A stretch of DNA of 64,000 nt from Bursaphelenchus xylophilus (Eukaryota; Nematoda; Chromadorea; Rhabditida; Aphelenchoididae). The notes under the pieces were generated by a model, which was given only the letters and a program-made list of their open reading frames with translations, was not told the DNA's origin and ran no database searches. The translations under genes and the position numbers were made by a program. The stretch's first letter is position 1. Each line of letters opens with the position of its first letter. The DNA is taken from assembly GCA_904066235.2 (NCBI GenBank), contig CAJFCV020000003.1, forward strand, positions 2,046,001 through 2,110,000, read 5' to 3'. This document shows positions 52,701-63,689 of the stretch, one piece after another.

Positions 52701-55700
52701 GTTTTTGTTGTTGATTATCTGCGAAATTTCAAAATTTTTGGATTTTTTGTAAAATTTTTGGACTTTTTTTGTGATAAATAGGTATTAAATTTTAGTCAAT
52801 TTATCCCTACCTTGCACTCGACCACAATAATTCGTCCCTGATGGTCGACGCACACTCCTCGCGGGTGTTGGAGGATATTGGCGCCGAACTTGCGCAAGAA
52901 ATGCCCGTACTGATTGTAGACCTGGATCTGATGGGTGGGACTGCGTTCGGTGACGATGAAATCGCCAGTCTGTCGGTTCACCGACACTCTATTCGGATAG
53001 AGCAGCTGGCCGTCGCGTTTGCCGCACTCGCCGAACTGGAACTTGAAGTGGCCCTCCTTGTTGAACACCTGAATCCGATGGTTGTTGGTGTCGGCGACGA
53101 TGATGTCGTTCTGAGCGGAGACCGCGACACCAGACGGCTCGGTGAATTGGCCCTCCATGACGCCAAACTCGCCAAACTTGCAGTGATAGGTCATTTTCTG
53201 GCGCTTGATCTGACTGCGCGGCGGGTAGATGGACAGGGCCGTCACCTTGTCCTCCAAGTCAGCCACACCGGTCGCAGCGGGCGCTGAGCCATTCCCCAAC
53301 TCCAACGCACTGGCCACAGCGGTCAGTTCGAGCCCACTGCTCCATTTCTCGTAGTTGTTGAACAAACTCATCGCGTTGTTCCCCTCCAGTGCGCTAATAA
53401 ATGATTGCGCTGGCGCTGACGCGCCGCCAAACGTTTGCGGCGCACTAAAGTTGGTCTGCTGCAATGCCGACAGAGGGCTGGAGGTAAGGGGACGGTTGTT
53501 GTTGCTACTCGAGCTGGACGAGGAGTTGGAGCCCACGCCGAAGCCGAGGTTGTTGCAGCTCGACCCCAACGCGGAATCGTTGCCATTGGGCGAGGAGCGG
53601 AGCTGATCGCTGGGTGGACGTTGAGTTGCTGGAGGCATGGAATGGCTGGGAAGCCAGGATTCGGGACGCGAGTTCATCAGGCAGTTGTAGATCATCTGAA
53701 AACGGGATTTTTTGAATTTCGAAGCAAGCAGAAGACTAAAGAACTTTTTTTTTGGAAAATCTCGACTTTTCGTTTTCATTTTATTTTTCAAAATGAAAAT
53801 AGTAGAAAACAAAAGCTCTATATTTACTGTAGATTTGATATCCGACATATCAGATGCAGAAAATCCGAAAAAACCGCGATTTTTTATATTCACCATGACC
53901 CACCTGTCGGGCTTGCTGCGAGTTCACCTGCAGCGGCTCAATCTCATTGTTGGGCGAGAGCTGGGTGTTGATGTTGAAGTTGAGGAAGTTCTGCAGCCGC
54001 TGGTCCACCAGCGGCTTGAACACCATCACCTCCGTGGGGCTGCAGTACTTCAGAAGGCGTTGCGTGAACTCGATGGTCTGCGACATCCGTTTCGTCATCT
54101 TCTGCACGTCCTTGTCGATGACGGTGATTTGCAGTTGGCGGAAGGCGAACGTCGTCTCCAAGTCCTTGTAGAGGACTTTGCGCGCCTCCTGAACGGCGAG
54201 AATCAGGCTGTTCGCGAACTCGTCAATGTTGTTCTGGGCCTGCTGGAAGGAGTTGGTCAACTTGGTCTGATAGCTGTCGATCAGCCGGAAAACATCATGC
54301 AGATTGGCCTGCTTCTTCGTGGCCTCGGCGATCAGGTCCTCCATGCGTTGCATTTGGTCCTCGGCGACGTCGTCAATCTTCTCCACCGTGTGGTTCTGAT
54401 GCTCCTTCATGGTGCACTCGTGGCAGATGGCGAAGTTGCAGGTGATGCAAAAGTACTGCAACGGCTGCTGCCGATGCTCCAGACAGTTGCATTGGGTGCT
54501 GCGCGCGCCCACCTTCAAGATCTCCACGTGGTGCCCGTCGAAGCAGTGCATCGTGGTGTGGGCCTGGGTGCAGTTCTGGCACAGGAAGCGCCGGCAGTCG
54601 CCGCAGAAGGCCTTCGCGAAGTCGCCGCTCTTGCAGCCGGTACACACGTGCAAGTTGGAGCCGGGCTGTAACGAAAGTTTTGATAAATTGTGGTCAAGCG
54701 ACATTTTATACGATGAAACGTGTTTTTGATCGTTTTGCGCTCAACTAGCGATAGATTTACAAAAAATAGAAGGTTTTGTAAAATACGGAGCATTTAGATT
54801 CTCGCGGATTAAAAAAAATCGCGGGCGATAAGTTATACGACGAAATATTCAAAATTTTAAAGTGCCAAAAATCAAAAACCAAACAAATTTTTAACAAAAA
54901 AATGTTTAGCATGATCTTTTCTGCCATATATCATCTTTCAGCAGAAATTTTTGAAAAATCACGCTTTCCAGACAAGTTATACGATGAAACATGTCCGTAC
55001 ATGTTTCATCGTATAAAATGTCACCTAATAGAAATTCCCCCCTAAAACTATATTTTGCCATAAAAATAGAGTAATATTCTTACCAATTCATCGCTGTCGC
55101 TTCCCGGCGACGAGCTCAACGAGCCGGCACGGCCCGGCGCCTTGCCCTCCGCCTCCATGATGCTCTGATTCACGGCGTTCTGAAGCCCATAGTCGCTCAA
55201 CAGCCCATCAATCCCGAGGTTGGGAGACAACTGCGTCTCCTGATGACACTGTGGACACATGATCACGCGATCATTCGGGTGCTCACGGTGTTCCAGGCAT
55301 TCCTTGCAGAAGGAGTGAAAGCAGGCGAGCACGCGGGGGTCGCGGAAATGTTCGCGGCAAATCGGGCATTTCACCAGGTGGAACACGTCCGATGTTGTGC
55401 CTAAAGTAATGAGTAGATAGTGAGGAAGGTGTACGTGGTAAAATTAAGATTTTTTAATTTGAGTATTTCGGTAAATTTGCATAATTTACAAAATGATTAG
55501 AAATTGAGGCGGGCTTCGGAAAATGTCCAGAAAATGTGTCAAAATGATGGGATTTTGATGATTTTTTGGAGTGGATATATAGTAATTGTCATGGTCTTGC
55601 TTCTTGTAGTCAAATTGTTTACTAGCAATATTGAAAAAGCGAAGTTTTGGCTAAATTTCGAGATTTTTTGCTCAAAATAGGGACAAAAATAAATTGGTGG

Positions 55701-58700
55701 CCATGATTAATATAGAAGTGACTCAAAACTTCTTTTCGCATTTTTCGACAGCCATTGCTTTCTACTACCCATCGACAGTATGCACTTTTCACCTAAACTT
55801 CAAAGAATCTCAAAAATCGCAAATCCACCTACCCAGTCCGGGATGGTACAACGAGTTCAGCAGGCTGTGCTGGAGGCTGTGCGCTTGCGCGGGCTGCTGT
55901 TCCAGCGGGGCCCAGGTGCTCAGGCGGCTGGCGTTCGGCAGGACGGGCGCGGTCGGCGCGCTCAGACTGAGGAAGGCGTCCGTGGGATCGTCGCCGCCCA
56001 TGCCAAGGGGTGGGGTGGGGGCGAGGCCCATTCCCTGAAGAGCACGACCGCCAGCGGCAGAGCTCAACATACCTGAAATGGCGTTGAATTAGAGACTTGA
56101 AGGCATTTCAAGGCGGTTAAGAGAGAAAGAATCAATTTTTCGACCTTATTTTAGCCTTTGAATGAAAAAACCAGACAATTTATCATCCGAAAGCGCTTCA
56201 AAATTATTTTCGAATACAATTTATGACCTGATTAATCTTTGCTCTCCCCAAAACACATTGAAATTCCCACTCTTTGCACAAAAACGAGATAAAAAACCTC
56301 CGGGCAAAGGTCAAGTTTCCTGTTTATTTGCGCTTCCACTAAGTCCACAAAGCCCCCGGGTACTTATAAAAATGAAAATCGGACTTTGTGTCGATGTATT
56401 CATTGATCTTTTGGACTTGCTCCACCGGGACTCGAACTTGCGACATTTTGAGTGAAAATTTTTCTTCAACTCCACTGCGCCATTGAGGTACAGGGGGTTT
56501 TGAGGTGGGAATTTTAATTTTAGAGATTTTTAAGTATTTTGTGAAAAATTTTCGGCTTCCCGACGAAAAATACAGTATCCTTTGCCCAATTTTTCCTCCT
56601 TTTTCCTCCTTTTCGTCCCAATCACGGCCCATTTCCTACCGCCAAAAATAGCCCGCCCTTCCGCGGCCCTCGGCCTCCAAGGAAACCGTCGATAAATTGG
56701 GGGCTGATGAAGGACCGCAGAGCGCCGGAAAAAACGCCGAACTTTCGCCCGATCACTCGCATAAAAAGCGGGTCTCCCGGAAAAGCGGCCGAAACTCGGG
56801 ACCGCTCTCCACTTTTTAGGGCACCAGGCGATGCCCTTTTGTTCGTTGGGAAAGGAGTCGTCACAAGGGCCCGAGTTGTGACATTGCTCAGGTCCGAAAG
56901 GAGAGGCCAAAGGCCAGGGTGATGGTGTGGGGGAAAAGGCCGAAAAATCGTTGAAAATCCAAGAAATTTTTAGATTTCTTGATATCTATTGGTAAAATAC
57001 GGAATATACTTCTCTGTCATTTGCTTGAAAAAGATGTAACTCACAATCCTCAGCGAGTTTTTCAACGAATTTTAAAAAGTTTAATTTCTTGAGACCCCCT
57101 TAAAAAACGTCCAAAAAATCCGTCATGATGACGGATTTTTTCTCAAATTTTTTGTAATATGCGTAAAATATGAATCTCTGAAGCCTATACAAAGAGAATT
57201 TTCCCGATTTTTTATCGGAAAAATCCTTAAAAATCTCAAAACCCAAAAAGCCCCTATATTTCCAACAATTCCAAAAAACATGTCATAATGACGGACTAAA
57301 GTGAAAAAACAGTGACGTTAACACCCAAACCACCTACCAGCCTGGTCCCTGGCAATATTGGCTAGAAGCGATGAGATGGGATCCTGTTTGGAGCCTGCGG
57401 CACTCGTCCCCAGCGAGTCCGATTCGCCTAATTCTTCTGAAAAATTACGCACATTACACTTCAAAATTATTGCAGGTTTTGTTGTTAAAAGTTATAGTGC
57501 ATAGTGTAGGATATTGCAAGACTTTTTGATGTTTCAGTTTCTGTACGTTTTGGATGTTTCTCGCTAATCCTTTGGAAACTCTCGCTTTTCTCGGGTTATG
57601 AGGAAATTCGACAAAAATACGATTATTGTGAGGCTGAACATTGGTGTTCTTGTACTTGCAGTGAACACAAAGAGTTAGTGGTGACGTAGAATGACATTTC
57701 TTGTTTTTAAAATTGAAAAAAATTACAGTAATCCCACGCTTTTTTGAGTCACCCTCAAAACTTGGACTTTCTTTTAGAAAACGATCCAAAACTCAAAAAT
57801 TACAGTAACCCATGGATCAAATTATTACTTTAGGCCTTTTGTAAGGTCTGTGCTATTATCTCATGAGTTGATTTTATGGTATATAATAGCAAAAATTACA
57901 GTAATCCCGACTTTTTTCCGGCCATCTCAAAAATCTTGGCTAATTTTGTAAAATCGGCGGTATCTCGAAAAATTACCGTAATCCGTAAATTCAAAATGCC
58001 TTCAGAATCTTTCCTAAGTATCCTGCAACATCCTCTATTATAGCTTTGACTATAATTGACTTGTTTAATGCACTAATTTATCAATCTTTTCGATCGGCTG
58101 CAAGTCCAATATTTTAAATCTCCGAAGGGAATGGATTTCCGATTTCTCATCGTTAAGAATGTTTTAGCAATCAGAAATGTTCCCAACATTTTACGGCCGC
58201 AAATTTCGCAAAGACCAAAAGTCCAGAGCGATTTTTTATTTTTCACAAAAAACGGCTGCGCAAAAAATGGCTTTTGGTCGGACCGGGAGGCCGATGACAG
58301 GGACAGTCTCTGGTCTTTGTGAGGGCAATTACCCCTTTGTACTTTTAAAAATCGATTCAAAAGGTTTTTTGGACGTTTTATACGATTGAATGTGTTTGGA
58401 AGTTTTGATCGTATAAAATGTCGCCAGAAGCTTTTTGCACGTTTCTTGGTTATTATATTGTCTATATTATTATCATTTCTTGATTAAGCGTATTTTACAA
58501 AAAAATGGCGTATGGACCACAAGTTATACGAAAAAACGTGTCGGAAAGAGTTCATCGTATAAGATGCCACCCGAAGTTGTTTTTTTTTAATTTATGTTTT
58601 TATCGACCAAAGGGAATCAAGGCAGATCGCATTTTACCAAAAAAACGCTCAAGCGGCGACATTTTATACGCAAAAAACCTGTCCAACCTCGAAACACATT

Positions 58701-61213
58701 TCATCGTATAAAATGTTCAGTTCAATTTTTAACCTATCGTACAACTAGCCCACTCTTCAATCAAATCCATGCTCTGTTCATGACAGCTTGTTTACCAGGC
58801 CGGCCCTTATGCGGCTGTTCAAACGAAGCCAAATGTTTTTGTTTATGGCCTAAGGAAAAAGAATTCTAGACATTTGTTTGGACCAATTGTGTAAAAATAG
58901 CAACGAGACAACAAAAAAATGTCCTTCGAATAAGTCCTAAATAGCATGTCGGCTCGGATTTGCGTTAAAAATAGCATGATCTTGCACATGACCTTTAGAT
59001 GTGGAGGCTGGCGGAATTTGTCCAAAAAATCGGTCATGATGACAAAGGTTTGCAAAAAGTTATGTGTCTAATTTTCAACTATGACATTGGGTGTTAGAAA
59101 CAGACAAAATCCGTTAGATACATGGCCATTTTTAACCTTAAATATCAAAAATATCATCCATGACCCTCAAAATAGATGACATCAAACTTTCCCCGAAAAA
59201 TCGGTCATAATGACGGATTTTTTTATAAAAATGATTTTCGTATGAACAATCAGGAAATTTGGTGCCTCCTAAGACTGAAAATCATAATCAATTTATGTCA
59301 AAACATCAGAAATTTCGATTATATTGTCCATGACCCTCTACGTTGATCTCTCTTCAAAATTCCTTCAAAAAATCAGTTTCACATCCATTATAATCCATGA
59401 AACATAGGCCTCATAGACTTTTCATGTCTCCAGGCCACTCTCGGATTTCAGAAATTTTCTCTTTCTCTGTTCGTTTTGTCAACAAAGGACAAATATTCCC
59501 AAGTTTTGACGTCGAACGAAAAATTTTTTTTCTGTGCGACGAATTTCGGCCGGGGAAAAGAAACTTTTGACGAGACGAAGATCTGTGCGAAAAAAAGTTC
59601 GGATACGGTGGGACTTTAGGCCAAAAATAAAAATTCTTTTGCGGAAAATAACCGTCTAGCCTTTGGATTAGGGCGAAGAATGTACTTGTCGGACAAAAAT
59701 AAGGGTGGCTAGACATTATGCATGCCCTAAATTTGATGAGGACACATTGTGGAGTTCATGCTGGGATGAAACATGATTTTTTGGAGAAAATTTTGAAAAA
59801 ATTTGAAAATTTTTTTTTATGTTACAGTAGTATTAAGGGGTACAAAAGAATTTAAATGGGTTTATGATGAAAAATAGGCCTAAAATACGCCGCCATCATA
59901 GTGAAAAATTACATAATTTTGCAAAAAAAATCAAAAAATTTGATAAATTTTTTTTTGCAGATTACAGTAAGAAAATGTTAAAAACACAAAAAAATTTGAT
60001 TTTTAGATAGTGTAAAATTTACTGTAGTTTAATTTCACAACATTTTTCATATCTTAATTAATGATTTTTTAATGATTTTCCTCATTTTTCCAAGACTTTC
60101 GCCAATTTTCGCATCCCCAAACCCCATGGATAATATTGGGGTGTATTTTTGTTGTCTCTTCCCGGAAACATCCGAGTGATTGTCAAAACTCTCGACTTAA
60201 CAACACCCTCTTTGCATTTTCGACGTTGGTGGTCCGCCGCGAACAGAGCGTGCGCCCCGAGGAGAGGGGCGAAAGAAAACGAAAGGCTCGCTTTCGATCG
60301 CATGGAACTGGAATATCCGCCCGCTGATAACACTGTTCGAAACGTCAAAGAAGAGAGGGGGTTCGTAAAAGTGCAACCAATTAAATCGCGAGTTTTGGGC
60401 GAAATAATTAGACGGCTTTAGCGGATCTGATGGGATTTCGGAAAATGACTCGATTTTCGAAAATTTTTAATGCGAAAAAATGTCGTAATGACATAATTAT
60501 GACGAATGCGGCATTTTCTCGTCATCTTAATCACAACAATTTGAAAATCTTGATTGAGCGACATTTTATACGCAAAAAAATAAAAATTTGCTTCAAAACA
60601 CCTCTCTTCAAAAAATGCCCAAAAAATATGTCATGCTGACAATAAAATTATAAAATTATACTACCGTCTGACAACAGGAATAACAGTCTTCCTACAGGAA
60701 AAAAATCACTGCAAAATACCAAAAAGGTGACATTTTATACGCAAAAAACTAAAATTTCCTTTTAAAAAAGGAGCTTGTAAAGAAACTCCAAAAAATATGT
60801 CATAGTGACAATATTATTTCAAAGTTCTACTAGAATATGATAATGGAGAAGGACAGTCTGCCTATACTTCTTTAGTTTTTCAGAAATCTCTTGAAGGTGA
60901 CAAGTTATACGCAAAAAATTTTCCAAAGGAGAGCTTCGCAAAACTGTTAAAAAAAGTGTCGTAAAAACAAGGATTTGCCATAAATATTGTAAAATACGCC
61001 CAAGAAACAAAAATTATATTTGAAAGTCTTGTCAAACAGTGACATTTTATACGAAAAAATTTTATTTTTTTTTTCGAAAAAACTTTCCAAAAATTTTTGA
61101 AAATAAATCGAAAGTAAAATCTGTAAAATACGTGATATTTTTTTAATTCATAAAAAAATATAATGACTGCGAAAACCCTTACCAAAGTTCCATAGCATCG
61201 GTGTGGGTTCCAT
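49724..61213 (-). CDS. ncl-1: TRIM-NHL translational regulator NCL-1/Brat
   Basis: Cytoplasmic RNA-binding repressor; family members limit nucleolar size, rRNA synthesis and growth. Minus-strand exons: 61213-61183, 57436-57338, 56072-55833, 55400-55084, 54665-53904, 53695-52811, 52405-52118, 49867-49724. Phases agree throughout, giving 921 residues from ATG 61213-61211 to TGA 49726-49724. RING finger near 135-175 with C135, C138, C150, H152, C155, C158, C172, C175. B-box 1 from about C237; B-box 2 from about C288 to the HxxH near 320. A coiled coil lies about 325-440. A Ser/Asn/Gly-rich linker spans 490-645. Six-bladed NHL propeller about 650-915 with IVADTNNHRIQVF, TERSPTHQIQVYNQYG, FISDNRAHCIKVF and VVADNHNNF. 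NHL sequence is nearly that of Drosophila Brat as I know it. First exon codes only 10 residues and lies 3.7 kb upstream. Introns hold a mariner, satellites and box clusters. Confidence 0.95.
49895..50380. repeat. 184-bp tandem repeat in ncl-1 intron 7 (left part)
   Basis: Units aligned by TTTTATAGC(A/G)GA at 50003, 50188 and 50372 (185 and 184 apart), with TTTATCTGTATTAGCAAATT and GAAAAATGGCGAAAAAT shared. Interrupted by the mariner at 50382 and resumed at 51627. Confidence 0.85.
50382..51624 (+). mobile_element. mariner-family transposon, inactive, in ncl-1 intron 7
   Basis: 1243 bp with ends CAGGGTGTACCAAAAAAATG and its inverse, flanked by TA on both sides (50380-50381, 51625-51626). The uninterrupted neighbouring repeat unit shows the empty site (GAATATTTATTTTATC), so the TA duplication is directly visible. 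It lies antisense to ncl-1. Confidence 0.92.
50560..51530 (+). pseudogene. decayed mariner transposase
   Basis: Broken reading frame. Recognisable pieces are ITRRKELGTDSKRPGS (DNA-binding region, about 50630-50690), SDRSVGRIAKDELNLMSYKL (second helix-turn-helix, about 50777-50840) and, near 51280-51330, WPP...LNPMDYIF (C-terminal catalytic aspartate block, frameshifted). Stops and frameshifts occur throughout, so no active enzyme. Confidence 0.8.
51627..52117. repeat. 184-bp repeat remnant and rest of ncl-1 intron 7
   Basis: 51627-51720 continues the 184-bp unit interrupted by the mariner. 51780-51850 is a more diverged unit. The remainder to the donor at 52117 is AT-rich intron. Confidence 0.7.
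52540..52614 (+). repeat. tRNA-like sequence 3 (ncl-1 intron 6)
   Basis: 75 nt with 6-bp pairing ends (CATTTT / AAAATG). GGTCGCAGGTTCGAGTCC acts as T-arm with 6-bp stem CGCAGG/CCTGCG but an oversized 10-nt loop. A GGAAATC stretch resembles an anticodon loop of Ser(GGA). Degenerate D-arm. Probably a tRNA-derived repeat rather than a working tRNA. Confidence 0.4.
54701..55027. repeat. GACATTTTATACGATGAAA boxes in ncl-1 intron 4
   Basis: One box at about 54702 followed by CGTGT. A head-to-head pair at about 54974-55023: GACAAGTTATACGATGAAAC - ATGTCCGTACATG - TTTCATCGTATAAAATGTCA. Also a TTATACGACGAAA near 54832. Non-coding. Confidence 0.8.
55401..55832 (-). other. intron 3 of ncl-1
   Basis: AT-rich, nothing structured seen. 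Borders fixed by GTAGG donor at 55832 and CTTTAG acceptor at 55401. Confidence 0.6.
56419..56495 (-). repeat. tRNA-like sequence 4 (ncl-1 intron 2)
   Basis: On the minus strand the A box TGGCGCAGTGG is perfect and the B box AAGTTCGAGTCC nearly so, after GTCGC. Spacing fits a tRNA-derived pol III promoter, but arms do not fold into a full cloverleaf. Confidence 0.5.
56500..57337. other. ncl-1 intron 2, distal part, with GTCATNATGAC boxes
   Basis: GC-richer around 56620-56920, without a supported exon. GTCATGATGAC at 57122 sits in a perfect 29-base palindrome (57113-57141, 14-base arms, centre 57127). GTCATAATGAC at 57282, 160 bases on. Confidence 0.6.
57437..59020. repeat. ncl-1 intron 1, part 1: ATTACNGTAAT and TATACGATGAA boxes
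   Basis: ATTACAGTAATCC-type boxes near 57722, 57805, 57897 and 57972. TTATACGA boxes in head-to-head pairs near 58378/58412, 58524/58556 and 58658/58706 (GACATTTTATACGCAAAA and CATCGTATAAAATGT). No exon supported. Confidence 0.7.
59021..60480. other. ncl-1 intron 1, part 2
   Basis: GTCATGATGAC at 59033 and GTCATAATGAC at 59204 (171 apart). TTATATTGTCCATG at about 59325 and CCATGGATAATATT at about 60123. ATTACAGTAA near 59955. A GC-richer spot lies at 60220-60320. No exon supported. Confidence 0.5.
60482..61055. repeat. ~170-bp array alternating two boxes, ncl-1 intron 1
   Basis: GACATTTTATACGC-type box at 60560, 60729, 60899 and 61041 (spacing 169, 170, 142). GTCATNNTGAC-type box at 60482, 60630, 60799 and 60958 (148, 169, 159; the last degenerate). 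A CCAAAAAATATGTCAT phrase is shared. It ends about 130 bases before the ncl-1 first exon donor. Confidence 0.8.
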
Positions 61214-63166
61214 GATTTCTTTTTTTTTTGGAAAACGGGTGGTTTTTTGGTTTACAACTTCTCTACACAATCAACAATCAACAACGTCAACAACTGAAAG
61301 TTTTCTTTTTTATTTCTGAGCAAATTTTTTTCACGCGAAATCAAAAATTTCAAATTTTTTTTATTTCAAAAATTTTTTTTTTCAAAAAAAAATTTTCAAA
61401 AAAATGTAAAATAGGATAAGAACTACAACTACAGTAGGCGGATGTTCTCGAAGCGTCCATTTCCGACCTAAAAACTTTGTTCCTTTCGTCTTTTTCGCCG
61501 CTCTCCCGAAAACACCGCGAAAAAACGATTTTAGGTCAAAAGGGAATGGATTTTTGGGTGGATTTTACAATACCCACAGCCATAAACTGGGCGGGAAATG
61601 AAAGCCCGCGATCCGCGAGGCGATAAAAAAGAATAATCTCCGGTAAACATTAAGGTGTTTTGGGGGAAAAGGGCGAAGAATCAAATGTTGATCGAAATCC
61701 GGAGGCCATGTTCGAAAACTCGCCGTATCTCCGAAAATTGCAATAATACATGGGGTAAATTTGTAATCAAATTGAAGCTTATTGTATAAGGAATATTGTG
61801 AGATAAAATTTGAACCGATTTTTTGTCGGAAAAATCACGAAAAACGCGAAAAATAGGGAAGAAAATAAAAATTTCGAGAGTCTCGAAGAAATTAGGCCAA
61901 AACGAAAAAATACAGTAACCCCATAATGTAAAATGTGGCTGAATGAAATCCTTAAGCCTCTATCTTGTCGCCAAGTCCAAAATCGCGGGGAATTTCCATT
62001 CCATCGAGGCTTTGGGGTGGATTTTTGTGCGAAAAGTGTGGAGAATTTTTTGTCGGTGGGTGGGAGCAGAAAAAGACTTGAAAAACAATACACGAAGAGT
62101 GCACACATCCTGCGCCCCGACTACACGTCAGTCGGAGAGAGCGGCGCGACGGCCATGGAGAGAGTTGGCGTTCCGCGGAGGGTCCAAAGAGTGGGCGAGG
62201 TGCGCCCTTGGGAGGGCGGCGGAAAGCGGCTGGAATCGGGAGCTTTCGTTGCGGGCAGATGCACAATATCCAGCTGCCTCGGTTCCAACCATCACGCCCC
62301 GCTTTCTGGGCCAGCCAGAGAGCGGGCGACGCGTGGAGAGCGCGAGAGAGCGCTAAATTGGCCAGAGAACCGAGAAATAGCAGGCAGAATGAGGAGAACG
62401 GCGAAAATGAAGAGAGAGTGGAAAAAATGAGGAGGGCGTGAGAGAAAAGATTTGAGAGAGAAACGTCAGAGGAAAAGAGGGAGCGCGAGAAGTGAGAGAG
62501 CGGCGAGAGAATTGACCAAAAGGGATTTCGGAGAGAGAAAAGAGAGAGCGTGTGCTTCGGAGAGAGCGGTCCGACAATTTTTTCCAAAAGAAGTAGTGGA
62601 TAGAGAAAAAATGAGAGATCGTTATTTTTGGAGAGGGCATCCGAGAAGAGTTTCAACAAGATATTAGCCAGAGAAAATCAGAGAGCACGCAAAGTCGAGA
62701 GACGGTTAGAGAAAAGATAAAGAGAAGGGGCATAATTGAGATACGACGGGAAAATGGTGGTTAAAAATGGGACAGTAGTTATAGAAAGATTAAAAATATC
62801 CTTCGAAACTTGAAGAAGGCTATTTCAAACCGAAAAATGGGATGTTTAGTGAGGATATTGCCCAAAATATCAAGACCAAAGACTCTTTTATGGATACTAT
62901 AAATCCGAGTGAGGTGAAAGAAATGTTTTTTCGACCGGAAAACGCCCGTAAATTTTACGCATCTCAAGGCGCGTTATGGTGAACCCTTGAACTCGAAGGC
63001 GAAGGGAAATGCGCGCTGCGAACATCAAACGGACTTCGTGTCTCGCCCGTTTGAGGTCGGTCGGGCGGTTTAATTAGCATGATTTGACAGTTCTGCCCCA
63101 AGGGCATCGCAGATTTCAAGCGCCGCCGAACTAGTGGATGACTCGGAGGAAAATGCAGGAAAATGC
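61214..63166 (-). promoter_or_regulatory. upstream region of ncl-1, includes purine-rich block
   Basis: Expected promoter and 5' UTR side of ncl-1. 62320-62640 is dominated by GAGAGA/GAGAGCG repeats on the plus strand. 61440-61620 is GC-richer. Open frames here (for example 61933-62430 plus) are low complexity and not supported as genes. No core promoter element could be assigned. Confidence 0.35.
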
Positions 63167-63689
63167 GTCATAATGACGGAGTCTTGGGAAATTTTCCTTT
63201 GTAAATGGAAGATTATGAGATCGGCTTTCACACACAATACGGATTTTTCTAATTTTACCATTGCGGATTACTGTAACAATGTATTTTACAAAAAAGTCAC
63301 AGAAAATCGGGTGTTTTGAAAATCCTCCAAAAAATCGGTCATGGTGACGGATTTTTTTAAAATTTTTGATTTTACTGGAAACCCTATGATGGTATTCTTC
63401 AAGCTCTGCCTAAATTTTTAGCAAGCAAAATTAAAATACGCAAAAATCCGGCACTTTTTCAGCAGGGCTCGAAATTTTGATGATCCCAAAGAATGTCCAA
63501 AAAATCAGACATGATGACGAAATTTCTCATCGATTTCTGTCACAATCTGAGGCCTACTGTATTAGCTTTGATACCACCTCAATTTTTTTCACCATGCCTC
63601 ATCAGAATATTCAAAAAAATTGAAATTATCCCAAAATATCCAAAATCCAGGGCATTCCAAAGGTTGTCCAAAAAATCAGTCGCGATGAC
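63167..63689. repeat. 171-bp periodic array of GTCATNATGAC boxes
   Basis: Boxes at 63167 (GTCATAATGAC), 63338 (GTCATGGTGAC), 63508 (GACATGATGAC) and 63679 (GTCGCGATGAC), spaced 171, 170 and 171. Three are preceded by TCCAAAAAATCRG. Between boxes only weak similarity remains (GCCT-A--GTATTAGCTTT and GCCTAAGGCATTGGCTTT), so it is a strongly diverged tandem array. Confidence 0.8.

Noticed and set aside
53712..54671. 319-codon plus-strand open frame opposite ncl-1
   Set aside because: It is the antisense shadow of the B-box/coiled-coil exon, whose minus-strand frame has zinc ligands and in-phase splice sites.
61933..62659. Open frames of 165 (plus) and 235 (minus) codons upstream of ncl-1
   Set aside because: Low-complexity Arg/Glu or Ser/Leu/Phe composition produced by GAGA-rich DNA, with no domain or splice context.
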